Assembly: GCF_000336715.1 (NCBI RefSeq)
Contig: NZ_AOMF01000155.1
Location: 71,269-135,268 of the forward strand
DNA length: 64,000 nt
Origin: Halococcus thailandensis JCM 13552
GTDB taxonomy: Archaea > Halobacteriota > Halobacteria > Halobacteriales > Halococcaceae
Direction: 5' to 3'
In this document: positions 32,735 through 41,486 of the stretch, piece by piece
How positions within the stretch are numbered: position 1 is the stretch's first letter
Layout of the letters: every line of letters starts with the position of its first letter
Notes under the pieces: generated by a model
Told to the model about the DNA's origin: nothing
What the model saw: the letters and a program-made list of their open reading frames with translations, nothing else
Databases searched by the model: none
Made by a program: the position numbers and the translations under genes

Positions 32735-34921
32735 TCAGGGCGTCGGCGGGTCACCGTCGTAGGCCGTGTGATCGGAGTAGAAGTTGAGCATGGCGAACTT
32801 GAGCTTCTCCGGCGCGACGTCGAGCAGTTCGGCGCGCTCCTCCTCGGGGAACGTCTCGCGGACGCCGTACTTGCCCATCTCACGCCGGCCGCGATCCGTG
32901 TAGCGCGCGTCGAGCAGCGCACGCACGCCGATCTCCTCGGGCGAGCGCAGCACACGCCCGAGCGCCTGCCGCGTCTTGCGGATGGTGGGGATCTCGACGG
33001 CGTACTGCCAGCCCGCGCCGTAGGCGGCGTCGTAGGCGTCCTCGACGGCTTCGAGCCGGTCGTCGAGATGCGGGTACGGGACGCCGACCACGACGACGGT
33101 GTGGGCGTCGTCGCCGTCGAAACTCACGCCCTCGGCGAGCGTGCCCCACAGCGAGGTGAACAGTGCGCCATGCTCGTCGGCGGCGAATTGCTCGCGCAGC
33201 GACTCGACGGCCTCGCCCGGTTCGTCGAGATAGGTCGTCGCGTTCGTCGTGGCGGCGACGCGGTCGTGATAGCGCTCGGCCTCGCTATAGCTCGGGAAGA
33301 AGAGGAGCGTGTTGCCCGGCGTGAACCGGATCGCGTCGTCGAGCGTATCGGTGATCGTTCGCTGCACATCCATGTCGTCGCGCTCGCTGGCGAACAGCGC
33401 CGGTGTGTCCACGGCGAAGGTCCGGCGGCGCTCCTCGGGAAACGTGAGCCCGTAGGCCATCGTTTCCGGCTCTTCCAGCCCGAGCACGTCGGTCACGACG
33501 TCGAACGGCCGCAGTGTCGCGCTCATCAGCACGCTCGCGTGCAGGTTCGCAAAGAGCGGTTCGGTCACGTCGCGCGGGATCGACGCGAACGACTCCGCAC
33601 GACCGTAGACCCCGTCGGGCCCCTCGCGCACCGAGATCACGGGATGGCGACCGCCGGATGCGCCGTCTTCGAGCCACGACTCGACGAACCGCACGGCTTG
33701 AAGCGTCTGGCACTCTTTCCGGACCTGTGTCTCGCCGTTGCGGTATTTCCGGTCGTATTCCCTGTCGAGCGCCGCGCCGAGCGCGAGCGCCGCCTCGACG
33801 TCACCCTCGATACCCTGCCCGGTGTAGGCATCGAGAAAGGCGAGCGTGAGGTCGTCGCGCCCCTCGCTGTTGGCGATCTCCAGATCCTCCCAGTCCTCGC
33901 CGACGTGTTCGCGCTCGCCGAAGCCCAGTTCCTCGTCGTAGGTCGCGACGAGCGCCTTCCGGAAGGCGCTCACGACGTTTCTCGCCTGTGGGGCTCGCGG
34001 ATCGTCGCTGTCGTCGCACTCGGCGAGGGCGCTGTCGAGGGTCGTCTCGGTCAGGGTGCGGGTGGCGTGTTCGCGCGCGGCGCTCTCGACGTTGTGGGCC
34101 TCGTCGAAGACGGCGATGACGTCTTCCGGATCGCGGCCGAGCCAGCGGAAGAACTGCTCGCGGATCACGGGATCGAGCAGGTGGTGGTAGTTACAGACCA
34201 CGAGATCCATCTCCTCCATCCCGTCCTTGAGGAGCTCGTAGCCACAGAGGTTCTCCTGTTCTGCGTACTCGTAGATCTCCTCCGGCGTGCGCACGTCGCT
34301 GGCGAGCCACGCGTAGAATTCGTCGGTATCCGCGGTGAGGTTGTTGTAGTAGTGCTCGCAGATCGACTCCTCGCGCAGCTCCTCGACCTCGTTCTCGACG
34401 CTTTCGAGTTCGTCCATCACCGCGCTGCGCGCTTCGGTCGCGTCGGCGTCGCCGTCCTGACTCGCGTCGAGAAGGCTCTCCTCGCGCGCTTCGAGCTCGT
34501 CGAGATCTTCCTCGGCGTTCACGAGGTTCTTCGTGCTGTCGCGCAGCACCTGACACTCCTCGTAGTCGACGTCGATATGACACATCGAGGATTTGCCCTT
34601 GAACACCGTCGCGCGGAGCGGTTCGCGGTCGTTGATCGCGCGGGCGTCCGCGACGAACTGGCGCATCTGCTGGTGGACGTTCGTCGTGATCACGACGGTC
34701 TTGTCCTCCTCGCGGGCGAACTCCAGGGCGGGCACGAGCGCCGAGAGCGTCTTGCCCGTGCCGCAGGCACCCTCGAAGAGGACGTCCGTTCTCTCTCCGA
34801 GCGCGTCGTGGATGCGTTCGATCGCTTCGCGCTGGTTCTCGTACGGCGACTCGTAGGGAAAGAACCGGAGGGGGGACGCGTCGGCAGCCACAGTGGTGAA
34901 GACTGGCGCGCCGTCGATCAT
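32735..34921 (-). CDS. XPD/Rad3-like iron-sulfur DNA helicase
   Basis: A 728-residue superfamily 2 helicase with 5'-to-3' polarity in the family, acting in DNA repair. Walker A is EGACGTGKT near 50-58, and the DEAH box is VFDEAHNVE at 271-279. Four Cys that can hold a 4Fe-4S cluster are at 114 (SSMCHI), 123 (EEC), 188 (SICEHY) and 226 (NLCGYE). Between the second and third Cys is an acidic coiled-coil-like stretch of about 55 residues (132-187). The C-terminal motor contains a QALGRVLRS motif VI. The start at 34921 is the first Met; a later one is unlikely because FPYESPYENQREA is needed for nucleotide binding. Confidence 0.9.
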   Translation of the reverse strand: MIDGAPVFTTVAADASPLRFFPYESPYENQREAIERIHDALGERTDVLFEGACGTGKTLSALVPALEFAREEDKTVVITTNVHQQMRQFVADARAINDREPLRATVFKGKSSMCHIDVDYEECQVLRDSTKNLVNAEEDLDELEAREESLLDASQDGDADATEARSAVMDELESVENEVEELREESICEHYYNNLTADTDEFYAWLASDVRTPEEIYEYAEQENLCGYELLKDGMEEMDLVVCNYHHLLDPVIREQFFRWLGRDPEDVIAVFDEAHNVESAAREHATRTLTETTLDSALAECDDSDDPRAPQARNVVSAFRKALVATYDEELGFGEREHVGEDWEDLEIANSEGRDDLTLAFLDAYTGQGIEGDVEAALALGAALDREYDRKYRNGETQVRKECQTLQAVRFVESWLEDGASGGRHPVISVREGPDGVYGRAESFASIPRDVTEPLFANLHASVLMSATLRPFDVVTDVLGLEEPETMAYGLTFPEERRRTFAVDTPALFASERDDMDVQRTITDTLDDAIRFTPGNTLLFFPSYSEAERYHDRVAATTNATTYLDEPGEAVESLREQFAADEHGALFTSLWGTLAEGVSFDGDDAHTVVVVGVPYPHLDDRLEAVEDAYDAAYGAGWQYAVEIPTIRKTRQALGRVLRSPEEIGVRALLDARYTDRGRREMGKYGVRETFPEEERAELLDVAPEKLKFAMLNFYSDHTAYDGDPPTP

Positions 34922-34964
34922 AAGGATTTGCGTACCGGGGCGGAAGTGGTCTCGCGCGGCGTGC

Positions 34965-35906
34965 CTACACTTCGGGCTCGATATAGACCTTCTGTACCTG
35001 CGGGTTGGTCGCCACGAGCGCGTCCTCGATCTCGCTGATCCGCTCGTCGATCGACGTGGTATCGAAGCGGGGGTCGAACTCGACGTCGCCGGTCACGATG
35101 ACCTCCTCGGGGCCGAAGTAGACGGTCCGGAAATCGACGACGGTGTCGACGCCGCTCCAGCCGGCGACGAGTTCGCGCAGTTCGCGCTCCTCGACTGCCG
35201 GCAGGCTCTCGCCGAGCAGGAGGCGCTTGTTCTCCCACGCGAGCGCGACCGCGAAGCCCATCAGGAGGAGGCCGATGAGCAGGGCGGCGACCGCGTCGTA
35301 GAGCGGGTTGCCCGTGATCCGACTGAGGAACACCCCGAACAGCGCCAGCCCCGCGCCGCTTATCGCGATGGTGTCCTCGGTCAGCGCCGTCAGCGTGGTC
35401 ACGTCGCTCGTCTTCCGGAACGCTTCGCGAAAGCCGCTCCAGCCGTGATCGTCGATCTGGCGGCGCATCGCCGTGTAGGCTTTCTTCAGCGCGTAGCTCT
35501 CGAAGGCGATCGCACCGACGAGCACCGCGTAGTTGACCCAGACGCCGGGAAAGGTCACTCCCAGCAGGCTGACCGCACCCGTGCCCGGCGGGTGTGGATG
35601 GACGATCGCGTCGTAGCCGTGTTTCGCGCTCTCCCAGCCCGCGATGCCGAAGAGGAGCACCGAGACGAGGAAGCTATAGAAGAACTGTGCTTTCCCGTAG
35701 CCGAACGGATGCTCGCGGTTGGCCTCCTTCTCCCCGTACCGGATCCCGATGAGCAGGAAGATCTGGTTGCCGGTGTCCGAAATCGAGTGGTAGGTCTCGG
35801 AGAGCATCGCGGCGCTGCCGGTGAGGAGAAAGCCGGCGAATTTCAACACGGCGATGGCGGCGTTTGCGAGGAGAGCGGCGATGACGACGGATCTGCTTTC
35901 TGCCAT
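34965..35906 (-). CDS. Cation diffusion facilitator family transporter
   Basis: A 313-residue membrane protein of the CDF family, which exports divalent metals such as Zn2+, Mn2+ or Fe2+ using protons. Helices span residues 8-230. The second helix carries MLSETYHSISDTGNQIFLL and the fifth segment TALTEDTIAISGAGLALFG, in the positions of the metal-binding HxxxD and DxxxD sites; the second site reads EDTIA with Glu-Asp. The cytosolic C-terminal ferredoxin-like domain (residues 235-313) includes VEFDPRFDTTSIDERISEIED. The metal is not predictable. The Met at 35906 (MAESRSVV) is preferred over one nine codons earlier. Confidence 0.88.
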   Translation of the reverse strand: MAESRSVVIAALLANAAIAVLKFAGFLLTGSAAMLSETYHSISDTGNQIFLLIGIRYGEKEANREHPFGYGKAQFFYSFLVSVLLFGIAGWESAKHGYDAIVHPHPPGTGAVSLLGVTFPGVWVNYAVLVGAIAFESYALKKAYTAMRRQIDDHGWSGFREAFRKTSDVTTLTALTEDTIAISGAGLALFGVFLSRITGNPLYDAVAALLIGLLLMGFAVALAWENKRLLLGESLPAVEERELRELVAGWSGVDTVVDFRTVYFGPEEVIVTGDVEFDPRFDTTSIDERISEIEDALVATNPQVQKVYIEPEV

Positions 35907-35957
35907 TGCCCGTCCTGCTCGCGCCGTTCGCAAAGGACTTTCTACGCGACCGGCGGG

Positions 35958-36611
35958 CTACTCGGCACAGAGCGCCACGAAGTTCCGCAGGATTCGAAGC
36001 CCGGTCTCGCCGCTCTTCTCGGGGTGGAACTGCGTGCCGAAGACGGTACCCGACTCGTCGGCGACGATGCTCGGGAACCGTGTCCTGTACTCGGTGCTGG
36101 CGACGGTCGCATCCTCGTCGTCTGGCGCTGCGTAGTAGGAGTGGACGAAGTATGCGTACTCTCCATCTACACCGTCGACGAGCGGGTGGTCACGCTCGAC
36201 GGCGAGTTCGTTCCAGCCCATGTGGGGAACCTTCAGGTCGCCGGTGAACCGCCGGTTGCGACCGGGGATCAGATCGAGCCCTTCGACCTCGCCCTCGCCG
36301 GCGCGGTCGGCCTCCTCGCTCGTAGTCAGCAGCATCTGCATGCCGAGACAGATGCCGAACACCGGTGTGCCGTCGTCCGCCGCCTCCAGCAGCGCCTCAC
36401 GATATGGGCCGGCGTTCTCGACACCCTCGCGGAACGCGCCGACCCCCGGGAGAACGATCCCGTCGGCGGCCGTGAATTCGGCGGGGTCGTCGGTCACATC
36501 CACGCTGGCCCCGGCGCGTTCGAGGCCCCGCGTCACGCTCCGGAGGTTGCCGAGCCCGTAGTCGACGACGGCCACCGACGCCGTCGTCTGCTGGGCGTGT
36601 CCCGTGCTCAT
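35958..36611 (-). CDS. hisH: Imidazole glycerol phosphate synthase glutaminase HisH
   Basis: The 217-residue glutamine amidotransferase subunit releases ammonia from glutamine and channels it to HisF for the fifth step of histidine synthesis. The catalytic triad is Cys 88 in GICLGMQML plus His and Glu in GTQFHPEKSG. VDYGLGNLRSV and LPGVGAF are HisH-specific. The N-terminus before VAVVDYG has a short extension (MSTGHAQQTTAS). The hisF partner is not in the window. It is next to the CDF gene and separated by about 130 bp from the uracil glycosylase gene upstream. Confidence 0.95.
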   Translation of the reverse strand: MSTGHAQQTTASVAVVDYGLGNLRSVTRGLERAGASVDVTDDPAEFTAADGIVLPGVGAFREGVENAGPYREALLEAADDGTPVFGICLGMQMLLTTSEEADRAGEGEVEGLDLIPGRNRRFTGDLKVPHMGWNELAVERDHPLVDGVDGEYAYFVHSYYAAPDDEDATVASTEYRTRFPSIVADESGTVFGTQFHPEKSGETGLRILRNFVALCAE

Positions 36612-36743
36612 ACGAGCCGCACGCACCGCGCTGGCAAAGCGGTTTGGTATCGGGAATATCACACCGATCCACCGCCGCTCAGCGCCCCGAACCCGTCCGT
36701 TTCGGGGTCTGATATCGTGATCGGTGAACTACGACAGTTCGGA

Positions 36744-37346
36744 TCAGAACCCGCCGAGGCGCGACTGGCCATCGCCCTCGCCCGCGCCGACGACGCTGGC
36801 AGCCGTGGCGATCGTCTCGGTGAACGTCTCCTTCTGCGAGGCGTCGTAGAGCGACGCCGCCGGATGGACGCAGACGAGCACCCGCTGTGGCGTTCCGTCG
36901 ATGCGGGCCTCCTCGATGGAACCTGCCTCCTCCGTCACGCGCGCGTCGCGCCCGAGCAGGTGTTCGGTCGGCACCTTTCCGAGTGTGACGACGAGTTCGG
37001 GATCGGCGGTCGTGATCTCCTGCTCCAGGAACTCCCGGCAGTTCGCGAGTTCGTCGGCGTGGGGATCGCGGTTGTCGGGCGGGTGACAGCGCACGCAGTT
37101 CGTGATGCGGATGTCCTCCCGACCGAGCCCCGCGTCGCGCAGCGCGTCGTCGAGGACCGTCCCGCTCCGACCGATGAACGGCTCGCCGGTCTCGTCCTCG
37201 TTCTCGCCCGGCCCCTCGCCGACGAACAGCAGTTCGGCGTCGTCCGGTCCGTCGCCGTTGACGATGCGGCTCCGCGACTCACAGAGTGCAGGACAGCGCT
37301 CGCAGGAATCGACCTCCAGCCCGTCCATATGGCCCGTTTCGCTCAC
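36744..37346 (-). CDS. Family 4-type uracil-DNA glycosylase
   Basis: A 200-residue DNA repair enzyme that excises uracil from DNA after cytosine deamination. The motifs are GEGPGENEDETGEPFIGRSG (motif A and water-activating region, near 43-62) and HPAASLY (motif B, near 161). Iron-sulfur ligands are expected from Cys 15 and 18 (CERC), Cys 84 or 87 (NCVRC) and Cys 103. These mark family 4 (UdgA) rather than the Ung family. It is monocistronic on the minus strand; the gap upstream contains a repeat-like fragment. Confidence 0.9.
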   Translation of the reverse strand: MSETGHMDGLEVDSCERCPALCESRSRIVNGDGPDDAELLFVGEGPGENEDETGEPFIGRSGTVLDDALRDAGLGREDIRITNCVRCHPPDNRDPHADELANCREFLEQEITTADPELVVTLGKVPTEHLLGRDARVTEEAGSIEEARIDGTPQRVLVCVHPAASLYDASQKETFTETIATAASVVGAGEGDGQSRLGGF

Positions 37347-37439
37347 ATACAGGGTGGGACTCGACGGGTCTTAACCGTCCGGCTTTGGTTGCTCGGCATC
37401 CCCTTCCCTTCGACTGCGGTCGGCGCGCGAATATTGTGC

Positions 37440-37560
37440 GAGGGATGAGTGAGCGACCGGAGGGAGTGAGCGAATCGGTTGGGGAGGCGTGTGGACGGTG
37501 CGGGGCGGTTGCGGTCTCTCATTGTCGTCTGCATTCGCGGTTCTCGTGCGGTTTCGAGAT
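37440..37560. repeat. Possible fragment of the intergenic repeat family
   Basis: This gap between the uracil glycosylase and DUF99 genes includes GAGTGAGCGACCGGAGGGAGTGAGCG, which matches, in reverse complement, the CGCTC-CTCC-GCGGTCGCTCAC block of the repeat at 53480-53510. The rest has no clear counterpart, so it may be a relic or a common low-complexity haloarchaeal motif. Confidence 0.35.
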
Positions 37561-37582
37561 AGGGGGTATGAATAAATCCGAA

Positions 37583-38167
37583 TCAGCCGTCGCTATCGCT
37601 TCCCGATCCGTCCGTCGTCCAGGAATCCCCGGCACGGGCGGCCAGTCGGGCGACCCGCAGCGGCTCGGGCCGGCCGCCCTCGGGTGTGAATCCTCGAACG
37701 ATCGCTTCGGCATCGCCCCCATCGATCCCGACGCTTCTGACGAACAGCGACTCGTCGTTGACCGAGCATCGATGGCGCGGCGGCTGTGCACGATACGTGT
37801 CGAGTCGGGTCGCGAGCGCATCGCCGGAAAACTCCGATCGAAGTGCTGACTCCAGACCCGGACTCTCCTCGAAGGAGAGCGAGAGCACGGGCATCTCCGT
37901 CGCGTCGTGAAGATGCTTGAGGTCGAGAATGTTGTACCACGCGGGCGCGATGCCCGAGACGAAGAGATAGCTCACGTCCGCACGGTCAAGGCGGTCGTGG
38001 AGGGCGACGATGGCCTCGGTGGCGTCGGTGCCGCCGACGGTACAGGAGCCGAGCACGAACCCGTCGACGACCCGACTGGCCTTGACGACCGCGCCGGCAA
38101 GCGTGCTCCGGCCGCGTTCGCCCCGGTAGGATTCGGCGATCCCGAGCGCGCGCGTCCCGGCCTTCAC
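37583..38167 (-). CDS. DUF99 family protein (endonuclease V-like fold)
   Basis: A 194-residue protein of the archaeal DUF99/UPF0215 family, distantly related to endonuclease V. Recognisable segments are MKAGTRALGIAESY at the start, VVDGFVLGSCTVGGTDATEAI with the conserved Asp-Gly, and DVSYLFVSGIAPAWYNILDL. The endonuclease V-like acidic residues (Glu in GIAES, Asp in VGGTDATE) are kept, but enzymatic activity has not been shown in the family as far as I know. Its start overlaps the downstream-facing DUF5786-like gene stop by four bases, so the two are co-translated. Confidence 0.85.
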   Translation of the reverse strand: MKAGTRALGIAESYRGERGRSTLAGAVVKASRVVDGFVLGSCTVGGTDATEAIVALHDRLDRADVSYLFVSGIAPAWYNILDLKHLHDATEMPVLSLSFEESPGLESALRSEFSGDALATRLDTYRAQPPRHRCSVNDESLFVRSVGIDGGDAEAIVRGFTPEGGRPEPLRVARLAARAGDSWTTDGSGSDSDG

Positions 38168-38343
38168 TCCTCTTTGATGTCTTCGAGTTTGTCGAGCAGC
38201 TCGTCGTTCGATGTGTCGAACTCGAAGCTTACCTCGCCAGCGTGCGCTTCTTCCTCGGTTTTGAGCCCGTCCTCGTCGTCCTCGAAGTCGGTGTCGTACT
38301 CCTGGTTCCCCTGTTCGGATTCATCGTAGCTCCCAAAGCCCAT
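38164..38343 (-). CDS. Small acidic haloarchaeal protein (DUF5786-like)
   Basis: The 59-residue, very acidic protein begins MGFGSYDESEQGNQEYDTDF and ends NDELLDKLEDIKEE. I recall this opening from DUF5786 proteins of haloarchaea. Two thirds look disordered and only the C-terminal part (SNDELLDKLEDIK) is likely helical. It precedes the DUF99 gene with a 4-bp overlap. Function unknown. The Met at 38343 is preferred to one seven codons upstream by the family start. Confidence 0.75.
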   Translation of the reverse strand: MGFGSYDESEQGNQEYDTDFEDDEDGLKTEEEAHAGEVSFEFDTSNDELLDKLEDIKEE

Positions 38344-38434
38344 ACGTGGACTACGGGAAGGCAACGGAAAAATCGTTTGTCAGGTTTCAGTCGTTTTTCG
38401 GCAGCCTCAAAACGCTCGCTCCCCCACGATCGCC

Positions 38435-39043
38435 ATGGCCGTCCACACCGTCACGGAGGGCGCAGAGACGTTCACGGCGAACGTCTATCTCGTCACGGGC
38501 GAGCGCACAGTGCTGATCGACGCCGGAACGATGCCCGGCGTCGAGGACGTCGTCGCCGAGCACACCGACGAGCTCGATGCCGTCGTCCTCACGCATCAGC
38601 ACGGTGATCACGTCGGCGAACTCGACGCCGTGCTCGATCGCTTCGATGCCGACCTGCTCGCCTACGGCGATCACCCACGACGAACGCAGGCAATCGACGA
38701 CGGCGACACCGTCGCCATCGGCGACGGGCAGTTCGACGTGATCCACACGCCGGGTCACGCCGACGACCATGTCTCGCTGGTCTCCGAGGACACGATCTTC
38801 TCCGGCGACGTCGTGGTCCACGACGACGGCGCGTTCGACGACGGCAGTTTCGGCCGCACGGACAGCCCTGGCCAGTCCAGAGACGTGCTCATCGAGAGCA
38901 TCGAGCGGATCCTCGACCGACTACCCGAGAGCGTCGAACGGATGTACGCCGGTCACGGCGACGAGTTCCACGGCGACGTGCGCGCGGTGATCGAGCGGGC
39001 GCTCGAACGCGCCGAGCGCCGCGAACCGAAATACTCCGACTAA
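38435..39043 (+). CDS. Metallo-beta-lactamase-fold hydrolase
   Basis: A 202-residue MBL-fold enzyme. Metal ligands are in THQHGDHVGE (HxHxDH, residues 54-59), HTPGHADDHVSL, FSGDVVV and the final YAGHGDEFHGD. This matches glyoxalase II-like or thioester hydrolases in size, but substrate-specific residues are not diagnostic. The start is close to a divergent gene pair (DUF5786/DUF99) with an AT-rich spacer (TTGTCAGGTTTCAGTCGTTTTTC), a plausible shared promoter region. Confidence 0.88.
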   Translation: MAVHTVTEGAETFTANVYLVTGERTVLIDAGTMPGVEDVVAEHTDELDAVVLTHQHGDHVGELDAVLDRFDADLLAYGDHPRRTQAIDDGDTVAIGDGQFDVIHTPGHADDHVSLVSEDTIFSGDVVVHDDGAFDDGSFGRTDSPGQSRDVLIESIERILDRLPESVERMYAGHGDEFHGDVRAVIERALERAERREPKYSD

Positions 39044-39050
39044 AAACGAC

Positions 39051-39422
39051 TCAGTTCTCTTCGGGGCCGCGCCCGAGGAAGAAGAGCGCGCCGCCGAGCA
39101 TCGCGGTGTTCTTCAGGAAGTGGATCAGCTGGCTATCGCGCTCCTCCTCGTCCATGTTCCAGAAGTCGTGCATCGTCGGCGTGACGCCGACGAGAAACGC
39201 CGCGATCGCGCCGCCCGCGAGACGCGGCGCGCGCCCGAGAGCGGTGGCGATGCCGCCGAACAGGAGCATGACGCTCGACAGCGGCACGAGGCGGTCGGCC
39301 GCCGGCACGCCCTTCGAATCGGCGTAGGCGCTCATCCCCTCGATATCGCGCAGGTTGTCGATCGCCGTGTAGGCGAGCACGCCGCCGAACAGCGCGCGCC
39401 CGAGCGTTTCGAGTCGTCCCAT
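39051..39422 (-). CDS. DoxX-family membrane protein
   Basis: A 123-residue protein with four predicted helices and the DoxX-like order: an N-terminal LGRALFGGVLAYTAIDNLRD, then VPLSSVMLLFGGIATALGR, then HDFWNM followed by FLKNTAMLGGALFFLG. DoxX proteins are associated with quinone or sulfur redox chemistry, but most members are uncharacterised. It converges on the MBL gene with a 7-bp gap. Confidence 0.82.
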   Translation of the reverse strand: MGRLETLGRALFGGVLAYTAIDNLRDIEGMSAYADSKGVPAADRLVPLSSVMLLFGGIATALGRAPRLAGGAIAAFLVGVTPTMHDFWNMDEEERDSQLIHFLKNTAMLGGALFFLGRGPEEN

Positions 39423-39543
39423 CAGCGGATCGCCTCCCGCGACTGTTCGTCGTGTCGAGCCGCGAACGCAGTAGTCGATATCACGATACAGTCGTTCGGT
39501 GCGGGACTCACATAGCCCTTGCCAAACGCGCCGAACCCGCCGA

Positions 39544-40791
39544 TCAGGCGAACAGCTCGCGCGCCTCGTCGATGGCGGCGATCAGCTCGTCGACCTCCTC
39601 TTTCGTGTTGTAGAGATAGAACGACGCGCGTGCTGAGGCCGCCGTTCCCAGGACGTCGTGCAGCGGTTGCGTACAGTGATCGCCCGGCCGGATCGCCACG
39701 GCGTGATCGTTCATGATCGACGCGAGGTCGTGGGCGTGGACGCCGTCGAGGTTGAACGAGACGAGCCCCGCGCGCTCGTCGGCCGGCGGCCCGTAGATCT
39801 CGATGTCGTCGAACGACTCTAATCTCTCCATCGCGTATTCGACGAGCTCGCGCTCGTGGCGTTCGATGCGGTCGAGACCGACGTCGTCGAGGTAGTCGGC
39901 GGCCTCGGCGAGCGCGATCCCCTCGGCGATCGGCGGCGTGCCGGCCTCGAACTTCTCGGGCACATCCGCCCACGTCGTGCGGTCGAACTCCACCTTGCGA
40001 ACCATCCCGCCGCCGTACATGAACGGCTCCATCGCCGCCAGCAGCTCTTTCTTGCCGTAGAGCCCGCCGATGCCGGTCGGTCCGCACATCTTGTGGCCCG
40101 AGAAGGCGTAGAAATCCACGTCCAGCTCCTCGACGTCGACGGAGTGGTGGGGGACGGCCTGTGCGCCGTCGGCGAAGATGAAGCTGTCGTGCTCGTGGGC
40201 GAGATCGGCGAGCTCGGCGATGGGATTCACCGTTCCGAGCGTGTTCGAGACGTGTGCCACGGAGACCATCTCCGTGTTCGGCCCGATGATCTCGCGTGCG
40301 TGCTCCATGTCGAGGCGGCCCATCTCGTCGACCTCGATGAAGTTCACGTTGGCTCCCGTCCGTTTGGCGATCTGCTGCCACGTGACCAGCGAGGAGTGGT
40401 GTTCCATCTCCGTGAGCACGACCTCGTCGCCGGGGTCGAGTTCGCGCAGTCCCCACGCGAAGGCCACGAGGTTCTCGCTCTCGGTCGTGTTCTTCGTGAA
40501 AACCATCTCCTCGCGCCCGCCAGAGGCCCCGACGAACTCCGCGAGGCGGTCGTGGGCGTTCTCGTAGGCCAGCGAGGCCTCCTGGCTCAGATGGTGGATC
40601 CCCCGGTGGACGTTCGCGTTCGTCCCCCGGTAGTAGTCGCTCATCGCGTCGACGACGCGGTCGGGTGTCTGGCTCGTGGCGGCGTTGTCGAGGTAGACGA
40701 CGCGCTGGCCGTCGCCGACGTCGCGTTCGAGGATCGGGAACTCGTCCCTGATGCGCTCGATATCGAGCGGCTCCTCGGATCGAGTGCTCAT
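39544..40791 (-). CDS. sufS: Cysteine desulfurase SufS
   Basis: A 415-residue PLP enzyme that takes sulfur from cysteine for Fe-S cluster assembly. PLP-binding Lys 234 lies in SGHKMCGPTG, and the persulfide-forming Cys 373 in RPGDHCTQPL; the short loop around this Cys marks the SufS group rather than IscS. DNAATSQTP and HSSLVTWQ are also typical. No suf operon genes are adjacent, so SufBCD are elsewhere. The 209-bp gap upstream has AT-poor sequence without obvious elements. Confidence 0.95.
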   Translation of the reverse strand: MSTRSEEPLDIERIRDEFPILERDVGDGQRVVYLDNAATSQTPDRVVDAMSDYYRGTNANVHRGIHHLSQEASLAYENAHDRLAEFVGASGGREEMVFTKNTTESENLVAFAWGLRELDPGDEVVLTEMEHHSSLVTWQQIAKRTGANVNFIEVDEMGRLDMEHAREIIGPNTEMVSVAHVSNTLGTVNPIAELADLAHEHDSFIFADGAQAVPHHSVDVEELDVDFYAFSGHKMCGPTGIGGLYGKKELLAAMEPFMYGGGMVRKVEFDRTTWADVPEKFEAGTPPIAEGIALAEAADYLDDVGLDRIERHERELVEYAMERLESFDDIEIYGPPADERAGLVSFNLDGVHAHDLASIMNDHAVAIRPGDHCTQPLHDVLGTAASARASFYLYNTKEEVDELIAAIDEARELFA

Positions 40792-41000
40792 TGGCGATCC
40801 GTAGGAACCGAACGGCCAACACTCCTTCGGTCAGTCGCTCGCTCGACGACCTCTCAACCGATGCCGAGTCCAGATCCGGTGGGCGCGCATTCACGAACCT
40901 GTTGGCGTGGTCGATCGGCTCGGTTGCCCGGTCGGACGTGACGGACGTGTCACTGGCGAACGGAAAGAGTGTAGTGGGCGCGGCCCCATTCACCGTTTGT

Positions 41001-41216
41001 ATGGTGCGTGATGCCAGGGAGCCATACGGGGCTGGGGAGCTTCGCTTCGAGCAGACGCCGTCGCTCGATCCGCTCGTGCGGCGGTGTCCGGAGGCCGGCG
41101 ACGGGGAACGCCACGACCTCTCGACGGCGACCGATACGAACTGTGCCGACGGTCGTCGTGTGCTCGTCGCACGAACCAAGTGTAGCTGCGGCTGGGAGGA
41201 CGAACGGCTCGTCTGA
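41001..41216 (+). CDS. Small hypothetical protein with Cys pair
   Basis: A 71-residue protein starting MVRDAREPYGAGELRFEQ. Four Cys (in RRCPEAG, TNCADG and TKCSCGW) could hold a zinc ion. No family is recognised. The start at 41001 was chosen because the longer frame upstream shows haloarchaeal antisense-like codon use. Moderate confidence that it is translated. Confidence 0.5.
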   Translation: MVRDAREPYGAGELRFEQTPSLDPLVRRCPEAGDGERHDLSTATDTNCADGRRVLVARTKCSCGWEDERLV

Positions 41217-41233
41217 GAGGAGGGGTCCGTTCG

Positions 41234-41377
41234 TCAGAGTCGCCGCGACATCACGAACAACCCCACGACGAGCAGTCCGATCCCCCAGTAGAGCGAGTCG
41301 TACGGCGCGAGCTTCAACAGCAGCGTGACCACGCCGGAGGTGAACAGCGACCAGCCGATGGTCGACGAGTAGCTCAT
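41234..41377 (-). CDS. 47-residue small membrane protein
   Basis: A very short ORF (MSYSSTIGWSLFTSGVVTLL onward, ending GLFVMSRRL). It has two hydrophobic segments: about residues 7-24, and 29-43 (SLYWGIGLLVVGLFV), with a positively charged end. GC-rich third positions and a complete start and stop support coding. It ends 17 bp from the convergent Cys-pair protein gene. No family is recognised. Confidence 0.55.
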   Translation of the reverse strand: MSYSSTIGWSLFTSGVVTLLLKLAPYDSLYWGIGLLVVGLFVMSRRL

Positions 41378-41486
41378 GCGAACCACTGTGGCGCGACACG
41401 GATACGATCACGGCCGGCACCGGCAAGCGAATCGGCCCGTGATCGACGGCCGAAATCCCTTTACTGCGTGCCCGCCGAACGCTCTC

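Noticed and set aside
32582-35038. Open frame of 818 codons on the plus strand, opposite the XPD-like helicase
   Set aside because: Antisense to a helicase with all motifs; the translation has shadow-type composition and also runs through the operator array.
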